A stretch of 64,000 nucleotides of DNA, from NCBI GenBank assembly GCA_003550325.1, contig QKWP01001672.1:8302-72301 (forward strand), given 5' to 3'. Position 1 is the first letter of the stretch, and the number at the start of each line of letters is the position of its first letter. The translations under genes and the position numbers were made by a program. The DNA comes from Gigaspora rosea (taxonomy: Eukaryota > Glomeromycota > Glomeromycetes > Diversisporales > Gigasporaceae). Under the pieces are notes generated by a model. The model searched no databases. It was not told where the DNA came from and was given only the letters and a program-made list of their open reading frames with translations. Below, in pieces: positions 11,187-20,681 of the stretch.

Positions 11187-12010
11187 TTTGGCCTGAATTT
11201 ATATTTTAATTTACCTCGAATATAATTATAGTATCACATGACTTAACGGACTCACAGTTCCATGACATAGCCAGGTAAACTACGGTAATTTTACAACCCT
11301 GGACATAGCCGAGTCAATAAATTAATATTTATCAAATCGATTATATGTTTTGTGAATAAAGTATCACTGTTTAATAGAAATATGATACTTGAGATTTGAA
11401 TATTGGTTTGTTATTTTTGTACAGTAAAATAATGGTTCTATTCATTTTCCATCAATTAGCTTTATTAATTGAATTGCGATTTTTAAATATATCTATTCAA
11501 AAAAGGTTTGGCATATTTATAGTAAAAGATTCAGCATTTGGCTCGTCGGAAATTTTAGTTGTGATTTGTATATTTAATATAATTTTAAATTTTTATTTGC
11601 AAAATGATATTGATTTAATTTATTGAAGATATTATACATCTTGATAAACCATTTTTTTAAAAAGAATTTCATCGAATTTGGTTAGGTATACTTAAATTTG
11701 AAGAAAATCATTTTTAATTACTGAGATTTATTCAAGTCTCGAAAAGAAATATTGTATTTATTGCCTGTTTACCGAGCCAAGTACATGAATTTCATTTAGC
11801 AGGGTTAACTTATATGATTTTGTGAAATGTCGAAGTATAACTAAAACAACGTTCTTAATATCATATTATTTATATTATTTATAATATAATATATGATAAA
11901 AAATAATCAAATTATTTTTATTTAGTATTATTTTTGTATTATCAACAGAAACAACACAGTTATGACAAGAAGAAAATCAAGAAGAAAACACTAATGTCTT
12001 TAACAACACT
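11187..12010. other. Intergenic DNA
   Basis: 3' flank of the Aurora gene. It contains phrases of the GGCCTGAATTTATA type, related to repeats near 25.1 and 30.9 kb, and an open frame at 11396-11626 that reads as low-complexity hydrophobic residues and is not supported. Confidence 0.5.
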
Positions 12011-12406
12011 TTAAAGTTCAATTATTGATTCTTGTATAACGCTTAATTGATAATTTAGTTTTAGTTTTTTGTGATCTATTTCATAGATTATTTCTTCTAA
12101 TTCTTTGATTATTATTAGCTCATCATCTAATTGAAGTATATTGTTCATTCGATTCTTTATTATTTTTATTTGAAGTGATTCTTTTGAAATTGCTTTCTTT
12201 ATTCTAGTTTTAATAAAATATTTCACTTCCTGGACTGTACATTCTTTTGGTAACATTATTAAACCATTTCTTTCTTCTATTCCATCTTTTGGAAATAAAG
12301 GTGTCTCTAAATTGATTTTTGATAGATGAGCCACTTTTCTTAAATATTCTAATTGATTTATTAGACATATAAGTGTTTCTAAATTGATTTTTAATAAATG
12401 AGCCAT
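12011..12406 (-). CDS. Orphan protein with charged helical C-terminus
   Basis: 131 codons on the minus strand from ATG 12406. The N-terminal half carries an internal repeat (AHLLKINLETL and AHLSKINLETP, about 25 codons apart). The C-terminal half (EVKYFIKTRIKKAISKES, then ELEEIIYEIDHKKLKL) looks helical and charged. A second frame from 12458 encodes MFQNSNTNVSIKIDQLEDG and overlaps the first by about 200 bases; a one-base shift at 12405 would fuse that N-terminus to this ORF. No family recognised. It starts a run of short orphan genes reaching to 22 kb. Confidence 0.4.
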   Translation of the reverse strand: MAHLLKINLETLICLINQLEYLRKVAHLSKINLETPLFPKDGIEERNGLIMLPKECTVQEVKYFIKTRIKKAISKESLQIKIIKNRMNNILQLDDELIIIKELEEIIYEIDHKKLKLNYQLSVIQESIIEL

Positions 12407-12800
12407 CTTCTAATTGATCTATTTTAATAGATACATTAGTGTTAGAATTTTGAAACATGATTAAATTTTATTCACATTTTATTTTTAAAAAAATTTATAA
12501 TTGTATTGTTTTAGTGAATAAATTGTAAATAAATTGATATTTAATAAAATTTTATAAAATCAATTCAATGCCTTACATATAATTTTATTAGAGGTAAAAT
12601 ATATTAATATTAAAATTTTGATTAAAATATCGATTTAAAGACTTCAATTGTAATTTATATTATAAAAAATTGCATTCATGAATATGCCTGATAAAGCACT
12701 TTTTATAATAAAAAAAAACAATTCAATTAGTTGTCAAAGAATTTAATAAGATTGTAAATCCATTTTCAAACACATGCTAAGTATAATTTGGCATGGTTAT

Positions 12801-13009
12801 TATGTAACAATAATTATAATATCCTTAAGTTGGTTTATTTGGTTTTTTAAATTGGAAAAGAAAATGAATGAACATAAAAGCGAATATATTGTCAAATATT
12901 GTCCGTAATAAATTTTTAGGAAAAGAATGTGTTTTAACTTGTATATTATTTAGAATTATTTAATAAAAAATAAAATTTAATAAAGAATAAAATTTAATAA
13001 AAGAATAAT
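12801..13009 (+). repeat. 209-bp tandem duplication, copy 1
   Basis: Starts TATGTAACAATAATTATAAT; the same 209-base text follows immediately at 13010. The two copies look identical by eye. Confidence 0.85.
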
Positions 13010-13216
13010 TATGTAACAATAATTATAATATCCTTAAGTTGGTTTATTTGGTTTTTTAAATTGGAAAAGAAAATGAATGAACATAAAAGCGAATATATTG
13101 TCAAATATTGTCCGTAATAAATTTTTAGGAAAAGAATGTGTTTTAACTTGTATATTATTTAGAATTATTTAATAAAAAATAAAATTTAATAAAGAATAAA
13201 ATTTAATAAAAGAATA
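13010..13216 (+). repeat. 209-bp tandem duplication, copy 2
   Basis: Second copy of 12801-13009, with no visible differences over about 200 bases; it runs into a short tandem array. Confidence 0.85.
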
Positions 13217-13352
13217 AATTTAATAAAAGAATAAAATTTAATAAAAGAATAAAATTTAATAAAAGAATAAAATTTAATAAAAGAATAAAATTTAATAAAA
13301 GAATAAAAGAATAAAATTTAATAAAGAATAAAATTTAATAAAAGAATAAAAT
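13177..13352 (+). repeat. Short tandem array, unit about 17-18 bp
   Basis: Repeated AAAATTTAATAAAAGAAT units, around nine copies with small length changes, extending the A/T tract that ends each 209-bp copy. Confidence 0.8.
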
Positions 13353-13548
13353 TTAATGTATAAGCTGATTAATTTTTAATATATATTATTTTTGGCTAAT
13401 TTTTTCGATAATTTCTTTTAATTTTAGAGGTGCATCTGAAATCATGCGATATAATGTTTTTTATTATCATTTGAATCAAAATAAACTAATTTCTACTCAA
13501 ATTTTGATGTTATCGTTAGTCAGAATAAATAATAATTAATTAGAATTT

Positions 13549-13956
13549 TTAATCCTTTTTTTTACTCGATTGCATATAACGCAGAGTTTTTTTTTTGTTT
13601 AAATTTCCTAATAATTCTTCCGAAATTAAAAATGCAATTTGATCACGATCATTAAATTGAATCTTTTGAACAACTCGTTTTTGATTTACGCTAAAAAGCA
13701 CATTACTCCAAAGAATCAAAAAAATTTTTTTATCTCCTTCACGTATTTTAGGTATAAATTCCATAAACTTTCGATAGATAAATGGATTATTCAACTCCTC
13801 ATAAACCAAATGGGTTTTTTTAATCATTTTAAGATTTTTTTTAATTTTGTTGATAGCGTTCTTTAAATCATCTCTGTATGTAATTGAAGACAAATATTGT
13901 CCGATGATAATAGGAAAGTAATTGACAAAATTGTCAATTTTTTTATCTTCAATCAT
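13549..13956 (-). CDS. Orphan protein, 135 aa
   Basis: Single-exon ORF from ATG 13956. The sequence is mixed and protein-like: it begins MIEDKKIDNFVNYFPIIIG, has a middle segment YEELNNPFIYRKFMEFIPKI, and ends in a lysine-rich tail. No known domain recognised. It is followed downstream (left) by the 209-bp duplication and lies upstream of another orphan gene at 14860-15528 in the same orientation, but the gap of about 900 bases argues against shared transcription. Probably a lineage-specific gene. Confidence 0.5.
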   Translation of the reverse strand: MIEDKKIDNFVNYFPIIIGQYLSSITYRDDLKNAINKIKKNLKMIKKTHLVYEELNNPFIYRKFMEFIPKIREGDKKIFLILWSNVLFSVNQKRVVQKIQFNDRDQIAFLISEELLGNLNKKKTLRYMQSSKKKD

Positions 13957-14252
13957 TTTTTTTTTTTTAGATTAAGAAAACAAACTTTATATTTATATTT
14001 TTATTTCAAAAATGCAGTTCCTAAACTATATAACTTAAATTCCGGTTAATTAAATAAATCCATAAATAATAAAATACAGTACTGCACTACGTTTATTTGT
14101 AAGAAAAATTCAATTCTATCAGTTGTTATTGTAAAACAATACTATATTGATTTTAAAATAATTTATAAATTGAATTATTTCAATTTATCAAACGTTCCAT
14201 AATTCGCGCTGGCCAATCCCGTTGCAAAAGAAACAAGGTTTTTTTTACTAAT

Positions 14253-14388
14253 CCAAACTGAACATGTGATGTTAATTATCACTGGTCATAAAAACCAAAG
14301 ACCTAAAAATTTAATCAAGTTTTTTATAAAGCTTCGATGTGTAAAAATTAGCATCGCATGGTTTCGTCTAACAACAATAATGTTAGCG
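14253..14388 (+). repeat. Dispersed repeat, also at about 49192-49303
   Basis: Shares AAAGACCTAAAAATTTAATC, then AAGCTTCGATGTGT, TTAGCAT and CATGGTTTC with 49192-49303 in the same order and orientation, with base changes and small indels. Probably copies of one non-autonomous element; ends not determined. Confidence 0.65.
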
Positions 14389-14859
14389 TCAGTACTTTCG
14401 ATAGACTGAAAAGTTCTCTCTTTCAACAACTTTTTTATTGTAATTACTAGCTACGCAAGTGTCACTACGTGCCACTTTAAAAAAAGTACGCATAACTTAT
14501 AAGTTTTAAATATATACAATACATGTTTTAATACAAATTAAAATTAAAATAAACAGAAAACAAATGACGTTCACATATTTAATAGATATTACAGCATTCG
14601 ATTTTTATTCGATTTTAATATATTCAATTAGTTGCAATAAAACGCAAGACTTTTAATGTTTTTTATTTAATGACGTGAATTAGCGGTATTAACAGTAAAT
14701 TATAAATAATAAAATATAAGAAAATACAAATTTTACGAGCTATCATTATGCTTGTGTAAAAAAAATTTTTTTGAAAATTTTTATTCAGTAGCAAAGCCCA
14801 TTTTTTGTTTAAAAATCGATATATTTGAGAAGTTTATTTGTAGCACACAAAAAAATTGA

Positions 14860-15528
14860 TTATACTTTATTTTTTAAATTAAAGATAAGTCGCTTACATA
14901 TGATAATTAAATCTTGAAATTTCATGAAGGAAATAAAATTTTGTAGTTTAAAACCTTTAAGATCATCATATATAATATAATATTCATTGAATATATTACA
15001 AAAATTTTCATCCACTTCATTATTTGTTAATAATTTATAACGATATATTTCTCTTAAATTTAAATAATTTTTTATATTTTCGTCGAAATAATCTCTGATT
15101 CTTTCTGATTCAATTTTATATCCAGTAATTAAATCATCAAAATAGCACTTTAAATCTGAATAATGAAATTTCGTATCAAATTGGATTTGAGTCACTAATT
15201 GATTATCGACAAGTTCAAGATCCTGAATTCTTGTTAATCCAAGAAAACTACTTAAATAGATGTCTCGTTTATCACTTTCATTTATAATATTAATTATTTG
15301 TTTAAAATTTTGATTAACTTTTATTGAATTAATCGTATTTGTTTCATTATTAGCAATTATATCACGTTTATAATTATAGCGTGAATTGATATAATCTTTA
15401 ATATATTTATCATAAAAATCAGGATTAAATAATTTAAATAATTTAATGATATATTCAAACTCTTCATTAAGAAGATCTAAATCTTTTTTCAAAAACTCAA
15501 CACAAATTTCACGAATACTGGATTCCAT
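14860..15528 (-). CDS. Orphan protein, 222 aa, helical
   Basis: Single-exon ORF from ATG 15528 to a stop at 14860. It begins MESSIREICVEFLKKDLDLL and looks alpha-helical throughout, with many acidic/basic and aromatic residues (FNPDFYDKYIKDYINSRY; ENIKNYLNLREIYRYKLL). No signal peptide or membrane span. No family recognised. It diverges from the RING gene that starts at 15590, only about 60 bases away, so the two likely share a bidirectional promoter in 15529-15589. Confidence 0.6.
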   Translation of the reverse strand: MESSIREICVEFLKKDLDLLNEEFEYIIKLFKLFNPDFYDKYIKDYINSRYNYKRDIIANNETNTINSIKVNQNFKQIINIINESDKRDIYLSSFLGLTRIQDLELVDNQLVTQIQFDTKFHYSDLKCYFDDLITGYKIESERIRDYFDENIKNYLNLREIYRYKLLTNNEVDENFCNIFNEYYIIYDDLKGFKLQNFISFMKFQDLIIICKRLIFNLKNKV

Positions 15529-15589
15529 AATTTTAAGGTTTCAAATAAATTGATTGTTATTAAGCAAAAATGTTATATAAAAGTAATAA
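15529..15589. promoter_or_regulatory. Putative bidirectional promoter
   Basis: Only 61 bases separate the ATGs of two divergent genes (14860-15528 minus; 15590 plus). TTATATAAAAG at about 15571-15581 is a TATA-like sequence but sits very close to the plus-strand ATG. Inference from spacing only. Confidence 0.35.
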
Positions 15590-16453
15590 ATGATGAATAA
15601 TATGAATCACGCTGAGGAAATTAAGCAACTTAAAAGAAATATAGAAGTACTAAATCAAGAGTTAAATTTTAGGGAACAGATTATAGAAGATTTGGAGGCA
15701 AATCTAAATAGGTTTGAAGTAAGGTGTACTATATGCCTTGAATATATGTCAAATACTTGTACCATTTCATGTGGTCATACTTTTTGTTACGATTGCCTTT
15801 ATAAGTGGGTATGAAGTAGTATTTCTCTAATCAAATCTAAGTAGAGACGCGAATCCACTTAATTATATTAAAATTTTTGAATCAATTTCAATTGACAATT
15901 TGAAATTTTTAAACTTATTATTTTACAGTTCACAAAACAAAAAAAATGTCCGACTTGTTGTGTTAAAATTACGATAGCACCAGTATTATCTTTTGTTATT
16001 AAGGACATAATAGACCATTATATTAAAATAAAATCATACGATGAAGAAATACGCCTTGAAAAAAAAAACCAATTGTTCAAAACTAAATCTAATCCATGGG
16101 GAAGCCTTTTGAAAAATCAAATACAGAAACAAAAAATAGAAACTCATATGAAGGTAAATGTTAAATTAAATTAATTGTTAGTTAATTATTTGATTAAAGC
16201 TTAAATTATCTATTTATAGAAATTGAAGATGATACAGAAATAGAAATTGAAGACATAGATAATTATGATGATATTTTAGATGACGATAGTTATGACGCCT
16301 CAGATTCTTTTATTGATGATGAAGAAGAATTTGAAGACATGTTTACTGGTAAAGCAAAAAAAACGACTAATTATTTTTTTTTGCCAATCTAGACGTTAAT
16401 AATTGAATATTTTATTTTAATATTGAATAACAGAAGATGAATACGATATATAA
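15590..16453 (+). CDS. Coiled-coil RING finger protein, probable E3 ubiquitin ligase, with acidic tail
   Basis: Exon 1 (15590-15808) encodes a coiled coil (EEIKQLKRNIEVLNQELNF, then EDLEANLNRF) and the first RING ligands CTIC and CGHTFCYDC. Exon 2 (15929 to 16153) joins in phase and completes the C3HC4 ring with CPTC, followed by a helical basic stretch. Two further pieces encode a strongly acidic tail (IEDDTEIEIEDIDNYDDI; EEEFEDMFT) and end EDEYDI plus TAA at 16451-16453. The acidic exons are clearly coding, but exon 2 reaches its donor one base out of phase: one extra A in the A6 run near 16131-16136 would restore NSYE-E-IEDD. So either that run is mis-sequenced, or a frameshift ends the real protein soon after the ring. 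By family, RING proteins recruit E2 enzymes; the substrate is unknown. Confidence 0.72.
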
Positions 16454-16693
16454 AAAATTAATCTTGAAAATTTTACTCAATTAATATGCTTTCAATACAA
16501 TTATTTCAAATTATTTAAAAAAATTTTTTAATTTTGATTATTATTAAAAAAAATGTATAATCAATTTTAATTTCGTATTGTTTCGTGATATTTATGAAAA
16601 TTAAGTAATAAAAAAATATAAAGCATCTGATAAGAAATTTGCTTTAGGAAGAAAATTTCTATTTCCTAACAAATTTTTTATTAGTTAAGTAAA

Positions 16694-19396
16694 ATGGGTG
16701 ATATTAAGCAGGAAGAAAATGAAAATATGTATGAAGATGAAAATGATTTATATGATGACAAAATAAAAAAAGAAAAATTTATCGCTAATATAACAAATGA
16801 AATAAATTTATTAGTAAATAAACATTTTGAACGTGAAAAAGAAGTGCAACTATTGAAACAACAGAAACGATCTAATTATCAATTTGAAAAAACCTATAAT
16901 ATTAATGATTCCCCAGATACTTATTACATAGACGAGGAAACAATAGATCAATTTACAAAACTTAACAGACGAATTGCAAACAAAATAAAGACTGAAGTTA
17001 GAAATAGGATAGAGACTTTTAATTCAAGAGATAAACTTAATATCTCATATTTATGTGAACCTTTATGGATAGTTCTTAATGAATACATAACTTCCGGATT
17101 ACTAAAAATAAACTCACGCAAATTTAAATTCTACTTTCCTAACAAAGTTACCGTCAATGCAGAATTTAATTTTAATACAATTAAAAAAAATGAAAAAGAA
17201 GAACCCGAGTCAAGATATGGAATTATATTAAAAGATCAACCAAAAACTGTACGAATCCTTATTTCTGCAATCGAAACATCAGAAATTCATATTAATTATA
17301 TATTGTCGGTATGGAAAAACCCATCTGATCGTTATAACGAAAAGAATTCAATTCAACGTTTAAAAAATGAAAATAGCAACACAATCGAACAAAAATTAAA
17401 TAAGATATTGCATTTAATAGAAATAAGATTTACTTATAGCAATGAACAAGAAATTCTTGACAAACCTAAACTTCTAATTTTTGCAGCTTTGTTCTTTAAG
17501 TATTGTGATCAAAATCCACATCTAAAAAAGAAACCAAAAAAGAATGATGCTTCAACTAATACAGAACAACTAAATATTGAGGACATCATAGATTTAATTA
17601 ATGAAGAAAGAACTGAAGAACTTCATCAAGCTTTGAAAGACTTTAAATCACGCAGAAAACATATGACGTCAATATTTCCATTGATTAAAGAAGTAATTCA
17701 GTTATTAGCTTTTAAAAGTTTTAATGATGACAAAGAAAGTCTTCCCGGCAAAGTTTCTAGAAAAAATGCACAACAAAAAGTTCTAGAGTATCTTAAAGTA
17801 TCTCTAAATTTATTTCTACATTGTATAGCCTTTGGATTGGTTTTTTTTATGGGCAATCCTTTAGGTGACATCAAAAGTTGGAACTTTATGAATGAAACTA
17901 ATTTTGAAAAAACATTTAATCTACTAAAAGAAAATGATGAGCTGAAATTAGCATTAGAAAAAAAAAATAATAGTTGTGAAACAAAAATTATGAATGGTTT
18001 AGTAGACTACGCAAACAATTTAGATTTGGATATTGAAGATTTATCATATCTTACTAAAAGCTCTACTTTGTCTGATTATAATTATACGGAGAACCAAAAA
18101 GACTTTGTAAAGGCAAGACCGACACCCAAACTTACTTTCATCAATGATAAATTAAAAAACCTTAATTTGAGGGACAATCATATGGATATAGATGATGATG
18201 ATGAATATGAAGAAAGTTTGGTAAGTAGGGAAAATGAAGATGAGGATAGTGAGCAATATAGGGAAATTTGGGAAAATAATAAAAACGAAGAGGAGGATGA
18301 CATGAATGAGGTTGGTGAACAAAATCAATCGACTATGGATTATATTAATCAAAAGGAGAATGGTGAAGTAATTCCTTATAATATTGATAATATCGATAGA
18401 AATCCTAAAAGAGTGATGCGACGGATCCGAAAAGATGAAAATCTCGATCGAGAAAAACTAATGAGTTATTCAGACTATATAAAACGTCTTAGATCTGATA
18501 CATCAATTTATGATATGTTTAAGGATGATATAGATAATTTATCATTAGCAATCACTTCACTTTCATCTTTACGAAATCCAGCTTCACGACGTCCATCAAA
18601 AATTGAAGGATTGAAACGTTTGACACCAGATATATTTAAACTTAACAAAAAAATAATTGAATATTTGAATGGAGAATGGATGAATAATATTGACCTACAA
18701 GTTTTATTTAAGAATACTGGAAAATTTTTTGATAACATATCAGATAAAAACATAACATGGTATTCTAAATTTCATGAAACTATTAATCAAGAAATTACGA
18801 ATAGCGTTACTCATTTGCGACAATTAAGCGCATTGGATAAAAATAATTACAATGAAGTTCAATTTAATGATCTTACATATTTGATAAATAATTTTGATCA
18901 AGAATTTACTAATAGTGAACAATTAAGTAAGCCAATAATAATAACTAGACATGCGAAACTAATTAACGAAAAGGCACAGGAATTCCTTAAACTGTATTAT
19001 GAAGAATGCTTGAAAGTTTACGAGCAAAATCTTGATCAAGCCAAATACGGCGAAGAAATTGGTCAAATTGGTGTCCTAATAGCAGAATTTGACGATCCAG
19101 ATAAATTGAGGTTATTTATTAATCTGCCTGCTAAGAAGTATGATCTTGAAAGATCAATAAAAAATAAGATTATGATTCATTATCAAAATTTTCAAGTTGA
19201 ATGGACTCAATTTAAACAAAATGTTGTTTCTGATGATTTAATTGAAGCAGTGAATGAACTATCTAACGATCTGGAGGAAGTTATAAAACCTTTAAATGAT
19301 CCTAATAGTCAAGGTCCATATTATGAATTAGCAAAAAAATTAAATAATCTTATTATTAAGGGTAATCGATTTATTTTTGACAATACCGATTTATAA
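16694..19396 (+). CDS. Intronless 900-residue orphan protein with acidic centre
   Basis: The largest open frame in the window, without a stop for 2.7 kb of AT-rich DNA, so certainly coding. The N-terminal 70 residues are charged (MGDIKQEENENMYEDENDLY). Residues about 80-280 look globular (YYIDEETIDQFTKLNRRIAN; LCEPLWIVLNEYITSGLLKI). One hydrophobic stretch near 370-392 (NLFLHCIAFGLVFFMG) could be a membrane span or a buried helix. Residues about 495-560 are acidic (DIDDDDEYEES; NKNEEEDDMNEV), and the rest is helical with no cysteine clusters. There are no kinase, helicase, polymerase or nuclease motifs that I can see. It is intronless in a neighbourhood of spliced genes, begins 240 bases after the RING gene in the same orientation, and reuses the same codons. 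Probably lineage-specific; function unknown. Confidence 0.85.
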   Translation: MGDIKQEENENMYEDENDLYDDKIKKEKFIANITNEINLLVNKHFEREKEVQLLKQQKRSNYQFEKTYNINDSPDTYYIDEETIDQFTKLNRRIANKIKTEVRNRIETFNSRDKLNISYLCEPLWIVLNEYITSGLLKINSRKFKFYFPNKVTVNAEFNFNTIKKNEKEEPESRYGIILKDQPKTVRILISAIETSEIHINYILSVWKNPSDRYNEKNSIQRLKNENSNTIEQKLNKILHLIEIRFTYSNEQEILDKPKLLIFAALFFKYCDQNPHLKKKPKKNDASTNTEQLNIEDIIDLINEERTEELHQALKDFKSRRKHMTSIFPLIKEVIQLLAFKSFNDDKESLPGKVSRKNAQQKVLEYLKVSLNLFLHCIAFGLVFFMGNPLGDIKSWNFMNETNFEKTFNLLKENDELKLALEKKNNSCETKIMNGLVDYANNLDLDIEDLSYLTKSSTLSDYNYTENQKDFVKARPTPKLTFINDKLKNLNLRDNHMDIDDDDEYEESLVSRENEDEDSEQYREIWENNKNEEEDDMNEVGEQNQSTMDYINQKENGEVIPYNIDNIDRNPKRVMRRIRKDENLDREKLMSYSDYIKRLRSDTSIYDMFKDDIDNLSLAITSLSSLRNPASRRPSKIEGLKRLTPDIFKLNKKIIEYLNGEWMNNIDLQVLFKNTGKFFDNISDKNITWYSKFHETINQEITNSVTHLRQLSALDKNNYNEVQFNDLTYLINNFDQEFTNSEQLSKPIIITRHAKLINEKAQEFLKLYYEECLKVYEQNLDQAKYGEEIGQIGVLIAEFDDPDKLRLFINLPAKKYDLERSIKNKIMIHYQNFQVEWTQFKQNVVSDDLIEAVNELSNDLEEVIKPLNDPNSQGPYYELAKKLNNLIIKGNRFIFDNTDL

Positions 19397-19659
19397 ATTA
19401 TTTTTTCTTAAGATTGTTTAATTTTGATGTAATAAATGTAATAAATGGATATTTATTGGATATAATTTATTAAAAAATCATTCAATCCTTGTTATTGTTG
19501 AAAAGGGTTTACTACGAGTGCATATATTTTATTTCAAACTAGTATCTATGTAATTAACTTAGGGCTTTGACCTAAATGTAATAGACCAGATTAATAAAAG
19601 ACACTCGTTAGAGGTGCGAACAATGAAGGATTTGGCATTTTGAATAAGAATAGAAAATA

Positions 19660-20002
19660 CAGTATTAATATAGGATCCTAATTTTTTACTCCCACATTTA
19701 ATATTCATACCTCCTAGCAAAAATAACAATTTTTAAAATTTAAATAAAAAATATCTTGACAACTACAGTATTAAAGCATTTCCCATATTTTCCATATGAT
19801 TCTATATTAAACCATGAAGCAACCCAAGAGTTTAAGTATTTTCTGTATTTCCCGTATGATTCTATGTTCTAGAGAAATATATAGAATTCAAATAAAAAAA
19901 GTTCATTCAGGTGGTTGTCAAAAATTGTTATTTTTTGCTAGGGGTATGAATATTAAATGTGGGGTACAAAAATTAGGACCCTTAATACATATTGGGTCAC
20001 TG
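19660..20002. mobile_element. Fold-back (MITE-like) element
   Basis: Left arm 19670-19735 (GGATCCTAATTTTT, CCCACATTTAATATTCATAC, CTAGCAAAAATAACAATTTT) is the imperfect reverse complement of right arm 19919-19985. The loop contains two direct copies of a block with CCATATGATTCTAT/CCGTATGATTCTAT (19770-19812 and 19830-19872). Arms are about 65 bp with roughly 85-90 percent pairing by eye. Exact ends and target duplication were not resolved. Confidence 0.7.
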
Positions 20003-20479
20003 CACAACCCAAAAAAGCTTCGAGACAAATTTTTATTTGTAGATTTCAATAGTTAACCAATTTTATACAGTATGTGCAAAAAAATTTTCTAGATGGCGGA
20101 AAAGAAGGTTTCATAATTATATGAAATTTAATAGTAAATTGCGCCTATGAAATTCTATTCTTCTTAGGCGAATTGGCAATTAAAATTTTAAATAGAGATA
20201 AAAAATGCTGGGTAAAAAATTGCACAAAACTTTATTTATAAAAAATTTAGTTCTTAGGAATTTCGATATGATTACCAAGAACAAAACCTAGAAGTAACAT
20301 TTAAAAATACATAATGTACAATTTTTCTAAAAGCTCGCAGTTTCAAATCACTTATAAAGACAATTAAAATAGAACTTTTTTATTGTTTTTGTATTATGTT
20401 AATAATAATTTAGATTAAATTAAAAACAAATTAAGCATTTTGGGCATGCTACTGGCAAGCCATGTCATGGTGACCTTTA

Positions 20480-20516
20480 TATTAAATTACCCGACAACTG
20501 TGCGGGTAATTTAATA
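20480..20516. terminator. Perfect 14-bp hairpin, function unknown
   Basis: TATTAAATTACCCG (20480-20493) pairs perfectly with CGGGTAATTTAATA (20503-20516) around a 9-base loop. It lies about 170 bases beyond the stop of the minus-strand gene that ends at 20682, so a role in its 3' end is possible. It could equally be a small element end; no T-run follows on the relevant strand. Confidence 0.4.
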
Positions 20517-20681
20517 ATACTACTCGAGTAGAAATTTTTTTGACGAGTACTTTTTCGATGAAATACAAGTTTCTTATTTGCTGCTCATTTGATCACAGGA
20601 CTTTTTTATAATTATTTCTTAACATTATAATATTCATTTGTTTTCGTAAGTTTTTTTTTCTAAAATGAAATCAAGAGAATA

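Larger units (their letters stand above)
19397..20680. other. Intergenic DNA with fold-back element and hairpin
   Basis: 3' flank of the 900-aa gene. It holds the inverted-repeat element at 19660-20002 and a 14-bp perfect hairpin at 20480-20516. An open frame at 19814-20056 lies wholly within the inverted-repeat element and is not a gene. Confidence 0.6.

Noticed and set aside
18152-18753. Two minus-strand ORFs
   Set aside because: Both are antisense to the 900-aa gene.
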